Source: Nitrospira sp. (GTDB lineage Bacteria; Nitrospirota; Nitrospiria; Nitrospirales; Nitrospiraceae). Taken from it: 64,000 nucleotides of DNA. Under the pieces are notes generated by a model. That model ran no database searches. It saw only the letters and a program-made list of their open reading frames with translations, and had not been told where the DNA came from. The position numbers and the translations under genes are program-made. Shown in pieces: positions 1-8,486 of the stretch. Positions within the stretch are counted from its first letter, which is position 1. The number at the start of each line of letters is the position of its first letter. The DNA lies in NCBI GenBank assembly GCA_022226955.1, contig CP092079.1, positions 1,581,053 through 1,645,052 on the forward strand, written 5' to 3'.

Positions 1-1
1 T

Positions 2-352
2 CAGAAAATGCAGGACTATCTCGGCATCACGCCCAAAACGGATGCCGAAGGCGTGCTGCAGGATGTTCACTGGTCGTTCGGCGCCTTCGGCTATTTCCCG
101 ACCTATACGCTGGGCAATCTCTATTCGGTCCAGTTCTTCGAGCAAGCCAAGCTGGAGATCCCCAACCTGGACGATGAGATCGCAGCCGGCCAACTGTTAG
201 GACTGCGCCGCTGGCTGGAACAAAAGATCCATCGCTGGGGCCGCATGTTCACCCCGGACCACCTCGCTCAGCGTGTGACGGGAAAAAGCATCGATCCGGA
301 ACCCTTCTTGACCTATCTGGAAAGGAAATATAGCGAGCTCTACCACGTATAA
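2..352 (+). CDS. M32 family carboxypeptidase, C-terminal part (5' end outside window)
   Basis: The reading frame is open from the left edge and ends at a TAA at 350-352, so only about the last 116 residues are visible. The visible part has the conserved C-terminal helical sequence of thermostable (Taq-type) metallocarboxypeptidases, including the VHWSFGAFGYFPTYTLGN stretch followed by an RWLEQKIHRWG helix and an LTYLERKYSELY end. Family knowledge: these are cytosolic zinc HEXXH enzymes that remove C-terminal residues from peptides; the catalytic motif would lie upstream of this window. No terminator is evident after it. Assignment to the family is firm; specificity cannot be judged from the fragment. 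Confidence 0.88.
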   Translation, partial: QKMQDYLGITPKTDAEGVLQDVHWSFGAFGYFPTYTLGNLYSVQFFEQAKLEIPNLDDEIAAGQLLGLRRWLEQKIHRWGRMFTPDHLAQRVTGKSIDPEPFLTYLERKYSELYHV

Positions 353-539
353 AAGATACCCGCCTACCGCTGTAATGACGACTAAAGACTCTCGATTTTC
401 CGTTATACGGCTCTATCTCAAAATCTATTAATTCGCTATCCTTACACAATAACGACTAGACCGGATGCGATCGCCACCGCATGCCGGCCTGATCGACATA
501 GCCGTCGCCGCCCCTCACCGAATAAGCAGGAGCAATCCC

Positions 540-953
540 ATGCCCACCATTTTGCTTATTAGTGACGACACCCTGCTCCGAGATTCCATCCGGCAGTCCA
601 TCAAAAGATGCGGAACTACTGTGCTGGGTGTCCCGAATACTCGAGAGATTTTGTACCAACCCGGAGCGCGACAGGTATTCGGATATGATCTTATCGTCGC
701 GGAAGTGCGTTCCGGAGATCATGACGGGCTCTCGCGGCTCGTGCTATTTCGCAACCTACATCCCAATACGCCCTTCATCGCGGTGACTCGTGAAAACGAG
801 GAAGCCGGGCTGGCATATGGCGGATCTGCGGCTCGCGCCCTGCGCGCCTGGCTCGTTCCCGTCACTTCCGATTGCCTGTCAGGATTAACCGATACGGCTA
901 TGCGCGCATTGACCGGCGAATGGCCTCCGCTGCCGGAAGCGCACGCGCGCTGA
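540..953 (+). CDS. Stand-alone degenerate receiver-domain protein (pseudo-receiver)
   Basis: A 137-aa protein whose ATG at 540 follows an AGGAG at 529-533. Residues 1-125 follow the CheY-like alternating pattern: hydrophobic beta1 (TILLISDD) with the acidic pair, and a beta3 segment YDLIVAEVRSGDHDGL. At the usual phospho-acceptor Asp the residue is Glu55, and the beta5 Lys-Pro is replaced by Val-Pro (LVPVTSD). It is therefore likely not phosphorylated in the normal way; a Glu there may mimic the phosphorylated state (inference). No output domain and no adjacent kinase. It ends 10 nt before the convergent gene at 964. The fold call is fairly secure, the role unknown. Confidence 0.7.
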   Translation: MPTILLISDDTLLRDSIRQSIKRCGTTVLGVPNTREILYQPGARQVFGYDLIVAEVRSGDHDGLSRLVLFRNLHPNTPFIAVTRENEEAGLAYGGSAARALRAWLVPVTSDCLSGLTDTAMRALTGEWPPLPEAHAR

Positions 954-963
954 GGCCGCCGCG

Positions 964-1527
964 TTAATACCCCATCGCAATGTTGAGCTTGGAAAGAACC
1001 GCTGGCGAGAGCGTGAATTCCGCCTGGGCTTCAATGCGATGCGGAACCAGCAGCGTCGTGTGGAAGACAATGTCGCGGATGGGAATCTTGAACTCGGGAT
1101 CTTGAGGCGTGCTCAGCTCGACCGCTTCAACGGAATTCGTGATAGCCCCGCTGTCCTGCGGGCCATAGGTGGCCATCACCGCGTCGATGATCTCCTTCAC
1201 CTTTTCATTGGGCTCTACGCCCTCGATGTTCTTCAGCAAAAGAGGGATGACTTCTTCTTTGGCCTGATCCGAGAGGGTGAAGTTTTCAATCCGCTCTTTC
1301 CGGCGCAGGGACATCAAATCGTTATCGAGGTCCTTGCTAAAAGCACCATAGGCAAACCTGAAAAACTCGAAATGAAACCCCTTGAAGCCCTTCCCGAACG
1401 TTTGCAGCTCGCACAGAAAGCCCAATTGCTGTAACTTGACGTCGCTCAACAGACCGTGCGGTTCGGCAAGATAGAGCACATAGAGCAAGAGCGCGCGGTC
1501 GACCGTAATCTGATTGGGCTTTCTCAT
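964..1527 (-). CDS. Panacea (SocA/DUF4065)-like domain protein
   Basis: A 187-aa soluble protein starting at ATG 1527 with a GGAGAGG ribosome binding site just upstream. The N-terminal half (DRALLLYVLYLAEPHGLL, then KLQQLGFLCEL and FRFAYGAFSKDL) resembles the Panacea/SocA domain pattern of KLQK-LLYFAQ and YGPFSxxL. Family knowledge: Panacea domains often serve as antitoxins or proteolytic adaptors. No partner toxin is recognisable beside it: the neighbours are a pseudo-receiver (convergent) and fur (divergent). It may be an orphan antitoxin or an unrelated regulator. The domain assignment is by pattern only. Confidence 0.5.
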   Translation of the reverse strand: MRKPNQITVDRALLLYVLYLAEPHGLLSDVKLQQLGFLCELQTFGKGFKGFHFEFFRFAYGAFSKDLDNDLMSLRRKERIENFTLSDQAKEEVIPLLLKNIEGVEPNEKVKEIIDAVMATYGPQDSGAITNSVEAVELSTPQDPEFKIPIRDIVFHTTLLVPHRIEAQAEFTLSPAVLSKLNIAMGY

Positions 1528-1673
1528 CCAACCTCTCCAACGATTTCAGCAAACGGCAAACTATAGACAGCCGGTACGCGCATCGTCAAATCCATCCGCC
1601 GGCGATTTCCCCTCTTGACCCTCCGCCGACTTTGGTTTTTAATGTCGTCCGGACAATAGGATCGACAGACGCT

Positions 1674-2105
1674 ATGCCCAAGCATGTAAAAGAGATGGAA
1701 GCGCTCAAAGCGCATCTCGGCAAACATCAGCTGAAATACACCCGCCAGCGCGAGCTCATTCTCGAGGCCTTTCTCCAGCAGGAACATATCACCGCTGAAG
1801 AGATGTACCATCAGCTGGCGAAAAAGGACCCGCATCTGGGGCTTGCGACCATCTATCGCACGCTCAACCTGTTTTGCGAAGCCGGCCTGGCGCAGGCGCG
1901 CCATTTCGGCACGCAAACGCAATACGACAACATCTCCCACAAAGGCCACCACGACCATCTGATCTGCACCGACTGCGGCAAGATCGTGGAATTCGAAAAC
2001 TGCGAGATCGAAAAGCTTCAGCAGGAAGTCGCCACCCGGAACGGCTTCACCATCTCGACCCACCGCCTTGAGCTCTACGGCCTCTGCGGGCGCTGCCGCC
2101 ATTGA
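1674..2105 (+). CDS. fur: Ferric uptake regulator family protein (Fur)
   Basis: 143 aa when started at the ATG at 1674; an upstream in-frame start at 1632 would add 14 unconserved residues. The N-terminal winged helix contains KYTRQRELILEAF and LATIYRTLNLF (recognition helix), followed by a dimerisation domain with the metal-ligand segment HKGHHDHLICTDCGKIVEFE and a closing CGRC. Two CxxC motifs suggest a structural zinc site. Fur-family members include Fur, Zur and PerR; Fur is preferred because a ferric-iron importer preceded by a Fur-like box begins 85 bp downstream and two more such boxes lie within 22 kb. A TTGACC hexamer at 1616-1621 may be its -35. Acts as an iron-responsive repressor (family knowledge). 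Confidence 0.88.
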   Translation: MPKHVKEMEALKAHLGKHQLKYTRQRELILEAFLQQEHITAEEMYHQLAKKDPHLGLATIYRTLNLFCEAGLAQARHFGTQTQYDNISHKGHHDHLICTDCGKIVEFENCEIEKLQQEVATRNGFTISTHRLELYGLCGRCRH

Positions 2106-2115
2106 CCTCCGCCGT

Positions 2116-2145
2116 TTGACCCTCTGCTGTTTTTCTTGCTATATT
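2116..2145 (+). promoter_or_regulatory. Sigma-70-like promoter of the fbpABC operon
   Basis: TTGACC (2116-2121) and TATATT (2140-2145) separated by 18 bp, directly upstream of a Fur-box-like sequence and 45 bp before the fbpA start. Both hexamers are close to consensus. Confidence 0.6.
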
Positions 2146-2147
2146 CT

Positions 2148-2162
2148 TGAGACGATTTATCA
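2148..2162 (+). promoter_or_regulatory. Fur-box-like operator upstream of fbpA
   Basis: TGAGACGATTTATCA fits the 7-1-7 Fur inverted repeat (TGAtAAT-n-ATTaTCA) at 10 of the 14 conserved positions and lies immediately after the -10 element, where a repressor would block initiation. It is followed by an 18-nt sequence (2160-2177) that is repeated with one mismatch after the second Fur box at 9635-9652. Confidence 0.6.
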
Positions 2163-2189
2163 ATTTCAATTACAAGGCGGCCGGCGCAC

Positions 2190-3257
2190 ATGACAATTCA
2201 CGTGGAACAGCTTCGCCCTCTCGCAGCACGGATTCACCGCCGGTTCATGCCGGGATTGCTCACGCTCCTTCTCGTGCTCAGTTCAGTCTTGGCGCCGTTC
2301 GCCTCGTCCTTTGCCGCCGACAAACTGGTGGTCTATTCAGGCCGGGCGGAACGACTCATTAAACCGGTGCTCGATGCGTTTACCGCCAAGACCGGCATTC
2401 AGGTCGATCTGCTTTCATCTGGAACGACCGAACTGGTGAACCGCTTGAAGGCGGAAGGCGATCGAACTCCCGCCGACCTTCTTTTGACCAACGATGCCGG
2501 GAGCCTTGAACTCGCGCGCGGAGCCGGGCTCTTGCGACCGCTCAACATGCGCGAGGTCGAGCGGGCCATTCCTCCGCAGTTCCGCGCAGCGGATAACAGT
2601 TGGGTGGGGCTTTCCGGGCGCTTCTGGATCATTGCGTACAACACGACCCTGGTCAAACCCGATCAGATCGGCTCACTGCTCGATCTGGCCCAACCGCAAT
2701 GGAAAGACAAGATTGCCATCCCCAATTCAGGCAGTGAATACCTTCAGGCCGGCGTCTCGGTCATCCGCGCCAGCCATGGCGACGAACGCACCAAGAAATT
2801 CCTGGAAGGCCTGCGCGACAATGCCGGCTCACAGGTCTATCAAAAAAGCTCCCAGATTGTGGATGCCGTGGCCAAGGGACAGGTCGCGCTGGGCATCGTG
2901 AACCATTATTACGTCTATCGGCATCTCGCCACACAACCCACGGCTCCATTGGCCGTCCTGATGCCGGACCAGAAAGATGGCGCGATGGGCGCGATCATGA
3001 ATGTCACGGGTATCGGCATCACCAAATCGAGCACCCATGCCGAGAATGCCAAGCTCTTGATTGAATTTCTCATCTCGCAAGCCGGGCAAAAGATGTTTGC
3101 CGACCTGGATAAGGAATATCCATTACATCAGGATGTAAAGGCAGACCCGGCACTGGTCGATCGCAAGAGCTTCCACGCGGCCATGGTGCCGCTGACACGA
3201 TTAGCCGAGCTCCGCGAGCCGACCCTCACGCTCATTGAACAAGTGGGCCTCCGCTAA
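2190..3257 (+). CDS. fbpA: Ferric iron ABC transporter, periplasmic substrate-binding protein
   Basis: 355 aa with an N-terminal hydrophobic signal segment (about residues 26-44, cleavage near ASSFAAD) and then the class-II binding-protein fold starting KLVVYSGRAERLIKPV, as in FbpA/AfuA/IdiA/FutA proteins. It binds periplasmic Fe(III) and hands it to the FbpB permease. The ATG at 2190 is preceded by AAGG at 2174-2177. It heads an operon with the permease (15 bp downstream) and ATPase, under a promoter with a Fur-box-like site. An iron substrate is supported by sequence type and by the adjacent fur; thiamine or 2-aminoethylphosphonate binders of the same superfamily are less likely. Confidence 0.88.
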   Translation: MTIHVEQLRPLAARIHRRFMPGLLTLLLVLSSVLAPFASSFAADKLVVYSGRAERLIKPVLDAFTAKTGIQVDLLSSGTTELVNRLKAEGDRTPADLLLTNDAGSLELARGAGLLRPLNMREVERAIPPQFRAADNSWVGLSGRFWIIAYNTTLVKPDQIGSLLDLAQPQWKDKIAIPNSGSEYLQAGVSVIRASHGDERTKKFLEGLRDNAGSQVYQKSSQIVDAVAKGQVALGIVNHYYVYRHLATQPTAPLAVLMPDQKDGAMGAIMNVTGIGITKSSTHAENAKLLIEFLISQAGQKMFADLDKEYPLHQDVKADPALVDRKSFHAAMVPLTRLAELREPTLTLIEQVGLR

Positions 3258-3272
3258 TTCACGAGGCTCGCT

Positions 3273-4856
3273 GTGACCACCCTTCGCCAGCAGCTCGCGT
3301 CTCCGCTGCAACTGGCCGCGCTCGCCACCGCTGGGCTAATTCTGCTCCCCCTCGGCTATGTCTCGATCCTCGCGCTATCGGCGGACCCAGCCGTCTGGTC
3401 CCGTCTGTGGGCAACGCGAATTCCAGAATTACTGTTCAATACCATTACCCTCGCAGGAGCTGTCGCCCTCCTCACCTTGATCCTGGGCGTCTCCACGGCC
3501 TGGCTGGTCGTTCGGTTCGACTTTCCCGGGCGCCGCGTCTGGGAAGCCGCATTGATTCTCCCCCTGGCCATGCCCACCTACGTCCTGGCATACGTCTATA
3601 CCTATCTCCTGGGATTCGGCGGGCCGGCTGAGCGCCTCTGGCAACTCTGGGCCGGACCGCAAGCCCGCATTGTGTCACCGCACAGCTTTTGGGGCACGAC
3701 GCTGGTCATGGCTCTGGACACCTTTCCTTTCGTCTACTTGCTCACTCGCAGCGCCCTGCTCAGCCTGAACGTCTCGTTCGAGGAGGTATCGAGAGCCTGC
3801 GGGGTCTCTCGTCTGATGACGCTCTGGCGTGTCACCCTCCCTCTGATGCGTCCTTCCATCGCCGCAGGAATAGCGCTGGTCATCCTCTATGTGGTTTCCG
3901 ATTTTGGCGCAGTCTCGCTGCTGCGCTATCAGACGCTCACTTATGCCGTGTTCCAACAGATGACCGGGCGTTCCGATAACACCGCCGCGAGCATCCTCAG
4001 TGTCTTGCTCGTCGTGCTGGCCCTGCTGTTCCTCATCACGGAGCGCTGGTTCCGCCAGCGCAGCCGCTTCTATCAGACCGCTGGCCGCTATCGCCCGCCG
4101 CAGCGCGTGCGCTGCTCTTGGCTTGGAACAGCTTCGATCACCGCGTTCATGAGCCTGATCGTCGCCGTATCGTTCGGCATTCCCGCCTACTTGCTGGTCA
4201 CCTGGAGCCTCTCCCCCGAAGCGCAAGCCATTCTCGACAGCCGATTCTACGGCTTCATTTGGAATAGCGCGCTACTGGCAACCGCGGCCGCAACGGTCGG
4301 CGTGATCGTCGGCCTCCCCCTGGCTTATCTGGCAAGCCGGCGCCCCACGGCTCTGACAATCGGCTGCCTCCAGGCCGCCTATGCCGGTTATGTACTACCG
4401 GGACCGGTCGCCGCGCTCGCCGTGCTGGTGCTCAGCCTGAAGATCGCTCCAGTGCTGTATGGAACGGCCATCCTGTTGATCATTGCCTACGTGATCCACT
4501 TTCTTCCCGCTGGGCTCCAATCGCTGGAGCCGGCCCTGCAACAGATCACCCCGAATCTCGAAGAAGCCGCCCGCACACTTGGACTGGGCGTCCGTGAAAC
4601 CTGGCGCCGCGTGACCCTGCCGCTGATCCGCAACGGCTTTGTCGTCGCCTGGGTCCTCATGTTTCTTCAGACCATGAAAGAACTGCCGGCCACATTGCTC
4701 CTGCGCCCGGTCGGATTCGATACGCTGGCCATTCGCGTCTGGCTGGAAGCGAGCGAGGAATATTTTCAATTAGCGGCGCCAGCAGCCCTGCTCATCGTGC
4801 TCCTGAGCCTGCCGGCCTTGTTCCTCTTAGTGTCAAAAGATTGGAGGGCCGCGTAA
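3273..4856 (+). CDS. fbpB: Ferric iron ABC transporter, two-domain inner-membrane permease
   Basis: 527 aa, GTG start at 3273. About twelve membrane segments arranged as two homologous halves, each with a binding-protein-dependent transport EAA loop (EEVSRACGVSRLMTLWRVTLP near residues 170-190 and EEAARTLGLGVRETWRRVTLP near 430-450). The fused two-half arrangement is typical of FbpB/AfuB/SfuB ferric iron permeases. Spaced 15 bp after fbpA and about 30 bp before the ATPase, so the three genes are clearly one transport operon. It moves Fe(III) delivered by FbpA across the cytoplasmic membrane. Confidence 0.9.
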   Translation: MTTLRQQLASPLQLAALATAGLILLPLGYVSILALSADPAVWSRLWATRIPELLFNTITLAGAVALLTLILGVSTAWLVVRFDFPGRRVWEAALILPLAMPTYVLAYVYTYLLGFGGPAERLWQLWAGPQARIVSPHSFWGTTLVMALDTFPFVYLLTRSALLSLNVSFEEVSRACGVSRLMTLWRVTLPLMRPSIAAGIALVILYVVSDFGAVSLLRYQTLTYAVFQQMTGRSDNTAASILSVLLVVLALLFLITERWFRQRSRFYQTAGRYRPPQRVRCSWLGTASITAFMSLIVAVSFGIPAYLLVTWSLSPEAQAILDSRFYGFIWNSALLATAAATVGVIVGLPLAYLASRRPTALTIGCLQAAYAGYVLPGPVAALAVLVLSLKIAPVLYGTAILLIIAYVIHFLPAGLQSLEPALQQITPNLEEAARTLGLGVRETWRRVTLPLIRNGFVVAWVLMFLQTMKELPATLLLRPVGFDTLAIRVWLEASEEYFQLAAPAALLIVLLSLPALFLLVSKDWRAA

Positions 4857-4887
4857 GAGGCCTTGCCTCAATACCGGCAGTACCCGC

Positions 4888-5991
4888 ATGTCCACTGAAA
4901 CAGCGCAGGGCCTCAGCCAACCGAACCTCTATCAGCCCGCCTCCAATGTGCTGGAACTGCGATCCGTCGCCTGCGCCTATGAAACCGGGCACCCGGCGAT
5001 CCGCAATATTTCGCTGGCGGCGCGCGAAGGAGAAATCCTCTGTTTGCTGGGCCCGTCCGGTTGCGGGAAGACCACCATTCTCAGGGCGATTGCCGGATTC
5101 GAACCGGTTCGATCTGGCGAACTGTTTCTTTCTGGACGCCTGGTCTCACACGCCAACCTCACGGTCCCAACCGAAGAACGGCGCGTCGGCATGGTCTTTC
5201 AGGAGTACGCGCTATTCCCCCATCTGCGCGTGGCGGACAATATCGCCTTTGGACTCCAGCATCTGTCGCGAGGCGACCGCAAGTGCCAGGTTCAAGAAAT
5301 GCTCGCCCTCACCGGGTTGGAAGGATTCGACCGCCGCTATCCGCATGAACTATCCGGCGGGCAACAGCAGCGTGTCGCACTGGCGCGGGCGCTGGTTCAA
5401 AACCCCGTCATTCTCCTGTTGGATGAGCCCTTCAGCAATCTGGATCCCGACATGGCAGGCAGGATGCGCCAAGACCTCCACGCGCTGCTGCGCCGCACAA
5501 AGACCACCACTCTGCTTGTTACGCACGATCACGAAGAAGCCTTTGCGATGGCCGACCGGATCGCGGTGCTCAATCAGGGGGCGCTAGAACAACTGGATAC
5601 CCCGGAATCGATCTACCACATGCCTGCCAGCCCATTCGTCGCGGATTTCGTGGGACAGGCCGACTTTATCCAGGGTGAAATTCGAGACGGCATGATCCAT
5701 ACGGAACTGGGAGAGTTTCCCAATACACATCCCAGCGCGGAAGGCACCGCCGTCCTGGTCATGATCCGGCCTGACGATATCCACCTGACACCCGCCAAAG
5801 GGGCCGGTGCCCGCATTGAAGCGCGCCAGTTCCGAGGCTCTGAGAATCTCTACACGATCAGCCTGCCCTCGGGGCAACGGATCCATAGTAGCGAAAGTTC
5901 GACCAGTGTGTATCAGGCAGGAACCGCCGTTGAGCTTCAGATTATGGCGACCCACACCGTGGTCTTTCCGGCTCCCTCCGCGAAGCCGTAG
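4888..5991 (+). CDS. fbpC: Ferric iron ABC transporter, ATP-binding protein
   Basis: 367 aa. Walker A GPSGCGKTT near residues 55-63, Q-loop VFQEYALFPHL, signature LSGGQQQRVALARAL near 155-170, Walker B LLLDEPFSNLD and the switch histidine in VTHDHEEA. A C-terminal regulatory TOBE-like extension (about residues 245-367) is present, as in FbpC and PotA/MalK-type ATPases. It energises FbpB. Last gene of the three-gene importer; a short hairpin with a T-run follows at 6005-6026. Confidence 0.9.
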   Translation: MSTETAQGLSQPNLYQPASNVLELRSVACAYETGHPAIRNISLAAREGEILCLLGPSGCGKTTILRAIAGFEPVRSGELFLSGRLVSHANLTVPTEERRVGMVFQEYALFPHLRVADNIAFGLQHLSRGDRKCQVQEMLALTGLEGFDRRYPHELSGGQQQRVALARALVQNPVILLLDEPFSNLDPDMAGRMRQDLHALLRRTKTTTLLVTHDHEEAFAMADRIAVLNQGALEQLDTPESIYHMPASPFVADFVGQADFIQGEIRDGMIHTELGEFPNTHPSAEGTAVLVMIRPDDIHLTPAKGAGARIEARQFRGSENLYTISLPSGQRIHSSESSTSVYQAGTAVELQIMATHTVVFPAPSAKP

Positions 5992-6004
5992 GTCCAGCCG
6001 CGAC

Positions 6005-6026
6005 CCTGTCATATTGACAGGCCTTT
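6005..6026 (+). terminator. Weak intrinsic terminator after fbpC
   Basis: CCTGTCA-TAT-TGACAGG (7-bp perfect stem, 3-nt loop) followed by CCTTTT. The stem is short, so read-through into exbB is plausible and the fbp and exb/ton genes may be one iron regulon. Confidence 0.5.
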
Positions 6027-6112
6027 TCACCATCTGGCATTGATGAAGGGCGACCGGGCCTTAGTCCCAGCCGGGCCCGACTCAACATCAGCCTTAGCGA
6101 AGGAGTGCATGC

Positions 6113-6547
6113 ATGGACTCACTGAAACATGTCGTGGACTACGGCATCATCGGGCTGTTGCTCGGCCTGAGCCTCTGGTCGGTCGCCATTGCCGTTGAGC
6201 GCTGGCTTTTCTATCGCAACATCAACGCCGCGCACTATCCCAACGCCCAAGTATTTGAAATCGCCCTGACGAAGCGACTGGTGATCATCGGAACGGTGGC
6301 GGCCAACGCTCCCTACATTGGGTTACTGGGCACCGTTCTCGGCATCATGTTGACCTTCCACACGATGGGCACCTCCGGCACCATGGCGGTGAACACGATC
6401 ATGATCGGATTGAGCCTCGCGTTGAAAGCGACCGCCGTAGGATTGCTCGTCGCAATCCCCTGCGTCGTCATGAATAACATTCTCCGGCGCCGGGTCGCCG
6501 AACTGCTGACCCAGTACAAGGTGGACCATGGATCGTCAGCAAGTTGA
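6113..6547 (+). CDS. exbB: ExbB/TolQ-family proton channel subunit (short form)
   Basis: 144 aa with three hydrophobic segments: about residues 12-28 (GIIGLLLGLSLWSVAIA), 65-82 (NAPYIGLLGTVLGIMLTF) and 98-120. The central APYIGLLGTVLGIMLTF segment is the hallmark of MotA/TolQ/ExbB channels. It is much shorter than the roughly 240-aa E. coli ExbB because the cytoplasmic loop between TM1 and TM2 is reduced. With ExbD it uses proton motive force to energise TonB. AAGGAG precedes the ATG at 6113; the exbD start overlaps its end by 20 nt, implying translational coupling. Confidence 0.85.
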   Translation: MDSLKHVVDYGIIGLLLGLSLWSVAIAVERWLFYRNINAAHYPNAQVFEIALTKRLVIIGTVAANAPYIGLLGTVLGIMLTFHTMGTSGTMAVNTIMIGLSLALKATAVGLLVAIPCVVMNNILRRRVAELLTQYKVDHGSSAS

Positions 6548-6905
6548 TCAGATCAACGTCATCCCGCTCGTAGACGTCATGCTCGTGCTCTTGGTGATCG
6601 TCCTGACGACCGCCACCTTCATCAGCACCGGACAAATCCCCGTCAATCTGGCCAAAGCGAAATCGGCCAGCGACCGCAAAGATGTGCCTCTCGTCATTAC
6701 GCTCACATCGGAAGGGCATCTGTTCCTGAACGACAAACCCATACCGGATGGCGGCTTGCCCTCGGCGCTCGGCGGGGAATCGCGCGACGCGGCGGTCGTC
6801 GTTCGGGCGGATAAAGTGACGGTGCTCGAACGCTTCGTCGCCCTCGTCGATGAAGTGCGCGGACTCGGCTTTCAGCAGGTCAGTCTTGAGGTCATCCGGT
6901 TGTGA
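6528..6905 (+). CDS. exbD: ExbD/TolR-family biopolymer transport protein
   Basis: 125 aa: short cytoplasmic N-terminus, one membrane segment (INVIPLVDVMLVLLVIVLTT, residues 9-28) containing the conserved proton-carrying Asp17, then a periplasmic domain. It starts inside the end of exbB and its stop overlaps the tonB start, so exbB-exbD-tonB is a tightly coupled unit supplying energy to TonB-dependent receptors. No receptor sits beside it; the one in this window is at 26.6 kb. Confidence 0.88.
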   Translation: MDRQQVDQINVIPLVDVMLVLLVIVLTTATFISTGQIPVNLAKAKSASDRKDVPLVITLTSEGHLFLNDKPIPDGGLPSALGGESRDAAVVVRADKVTVLERFVALVDEVRGLGFQQVSLEVIRL

Positions 6906-8110
6906 TGCAGGTCGGGGCGCAGCATCCGCTGGATGCGGGACGAACACACAAAACAGGATGGCTGGTTTCACTTGGCCTCCATGGCAGCCTTCTGCTCGGA
7001 GCCATGATCTTGTTGCAGCAGATGGACCTGGCGCTGCAAGAGAAGCCCTTCGAATGGGATATTGCAATGGTGCAGCCGGCGGTGCCGCAATCGCCAGCGG
7101 CCGCCAATGAATCTCCACCGAGTCCGGCGCCCCCCGCGGTCCCTGCGCAGAAACGCGCAAGCAGCGAATCCGCTCCACCGGCCCCGTCTCCCATCGTTGC
7201 AACAGCACCCACAACGCCACCGGCTCAACCTACGAAGCCTCAAGCGGAACCACCTCCACCGGCTCCAGCCCCCATCGTCCCGACACCACTCCCGCCGCCA
7301 CCGGTCCAACCCACGAAACCTCAGGCTGAACCGACACCACCGTCTCCATCGCCTGTCGTCGCAACACCACTCCCGTCGCCACCAGTCCAACCCACGCAGC
7401 CTCATGCGGAACCGGCCTCACCGGCTCCGGTCCAAGCCTCGACACATCCGAAGCCCGAACCCGCCTCTGAGCCAACCCGCGAAGAATCGCGCCCTCAGCC
7501 ACCCACGGCCATGCCATCGAATGACGCTCCGTCTAAAACAATCTCACCCTCGACGCCCGCGGCCGCAACTCCACACGCAATTGCCCCCCACGAACCGCCA
7601 TCAGTGGCCGCACCGCCCAGTGCAACGGCCAAACATTCAGAATCAGTCTCACCTCCGCCAGAACCTGCGCAGACTCACGTAGAGCCCCCACACCAGCCAG
7701 CGACTGCGCCCGCGATGACAACAGAAACCGCGACGCCCGTCGAGCGCCCTACCGCGCCAACATCCACGGATGTGGCCGCACTCCCTCCGCCAAGTCAGTC
7801 CGGCACCGCAAAGCCCGATGATGGCTGGCTCTCAACGTTGATGGGGAAGTGGATTGCCGATCTGGAAAAGCACTACCCGGCGTCCCTGCGCATGGAGGGT
7901 GTGCAGGGAAAAGTCGTGCTCGTGGCGATACTGCATGAAAACGGAACGTTGACGGATGTGAAACTCTCAAAAAGCTCAGGCAATGCGGTGCTCGATCAAG
8001 CAGCCATTGCCGATGTGGAGCACGGCCCCCCGATCAAGCTCTCACGCCCGCTCGGGCGCCCGCAACGCATCAAGTTTTCCATCAGTTACGATCTGAAAAC
8101 GGCTCGGTAA
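6902..8110 (+). CDS. tonB: TonB energy-transducing protein with repetitive proline-rich linker
   Basis: 402 aa from GTG 6902 (ATG 6905 also possible), overlapping the exbD stop. One N-terminal membrane anchor (about residues 20-38, with the conserved SxxxH-type His27), a very long Pro/Ala/Thr-rich periplasm-spanning segment (about 58-300) and a C-terminal TonB domain (about 305-402: WIADLEKHYPASLRMEGVQG, then VVLVAILHENGTLTDVKLSKSSG). The linker contains three 27-residue tandem repeats (residues 93-173). It transmits energy from ExbBD to outer-membrane receptors. Its last 29 nt overlap the convergent lipoprotein gene. Confidence 0.88.
   Translation: MMQVGAQHPLDAGRTHKTGWLVSLGLHGSLLLGAMILLQQMDLALQEKPFEWDIAMVQPAVPQSPAAANESPPSPAPPAVPAQKRASSESAPPAPSPIVATAPTTPPAQPTKPQAEPPPPAPAPIVPTPLPPPPVQPTKPQAEPTPPSPSPVVATPLPSPPVQPTQPHAEPASPAPVQASTHPKPEPASEPTREESRPQPPTAMPSNDAPSKTISPSTPAAATPHAIAPHEPPSVAAPPSATAKHSESVSPPPEPAQTHVEPPHQPATAPAMTTETATPVERPTAPTSTDVAALPPPSQSGTAKPDDGWLSTLMGKWIADLEKHYPASLRMEGVQGKVVLVAILHENGTLTDVKLSKSSGNAVLDQAAIADVEHGPPIKLSRPLGRPQRIKFSISYDLKTAR
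7178..7420 (+). repeat. Three 81-bp tandem repeats encoding the TonB linker
   Basis: Each copy encodes a 27-residue unit of the form PxPxPIVxTPLPxPPVQPTK followed by PQAEPxP (residues 93-119, 120-146, 147-173 of TonB). In-frame repeat number changes would lengthen or shorten the periplasmic span. Confidence 0.75.
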
Positions 8111-8456
8111 TGACCGCCGGTTTGGTTGCACAGTCCTGGTCGTGCCAGTCCCGCAACATTCCCTCCCGATCGAACGTCAGCAGATAGGCCCGGCAATACT
8201 CCGCTTTGGCATACCCACTATAGCTGCTGGTCCCGCTTCCACGCACATAATACGTCCACAGAGAGCGTCCGTCCGACTGCGTCTCCTGCTTATGTGGCTT
8301 TCCATATCGCTTCGCCACATCGTCCTGCGTGACCTGATTCACCTTACTCTCGAAATAGCCGGTCTCGAACTCTCCGCAGGCACCCAATAGAACCAGCGTC
8401 AGAATAAGGGCGCCATAGATCCATCGTTCTGACCGCCTCACACTCCAACTAGACAT
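8082..8456 (-). CDS. Small predicted outer-membrane lipoprotein
   Basis: 124 aa from the ATG at 8456, which has an ideal AGGAGGT site 6 nt upstream; the longer reading frame begins with TTG and lacks such a site. Signal peptide with lipobox LVLLGAC (lipid-bearing Cys near residue 27), then a small domain with VTQDDVAKRYGKPHKQE and SLWTYYVRG. That turn-and-strand pattern resembles SmpA/OmlA (BamE-like) domains, but the match is weak. Convergent with tonB (29-nt overlap) and upstream of nothing recognisable; apbE lies 30 bp upstream on the same strand, so the two may be co-transcribed. Confidence 0.65.
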   Translation of the reverse strand: MSSWSVRRSERWIYGALILTLVLLGACGEFETGYFESKVNQVTQDDVAKRYGKPHKQETQSDGRSLWTYYVRGSGTSSYSGYAKAEYCRAYLLTFDREGMLRDWHDQDCATKPAVITEPFSDRN

Positions 8457-8486
8457 CGACACACCTCCTATCGACAATACCGATAT

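Noticed and set aside
3675-4226. Antisense open frame across fbpB
   Set aside because: Composition is a shadow of the GC-rich sense gene; no RBS and no family match.
7062-7682. Arg/His/Pro-rich open frame inside tonB
   Set aside because: It is the shifted reading of the proline-rich linker repeats.
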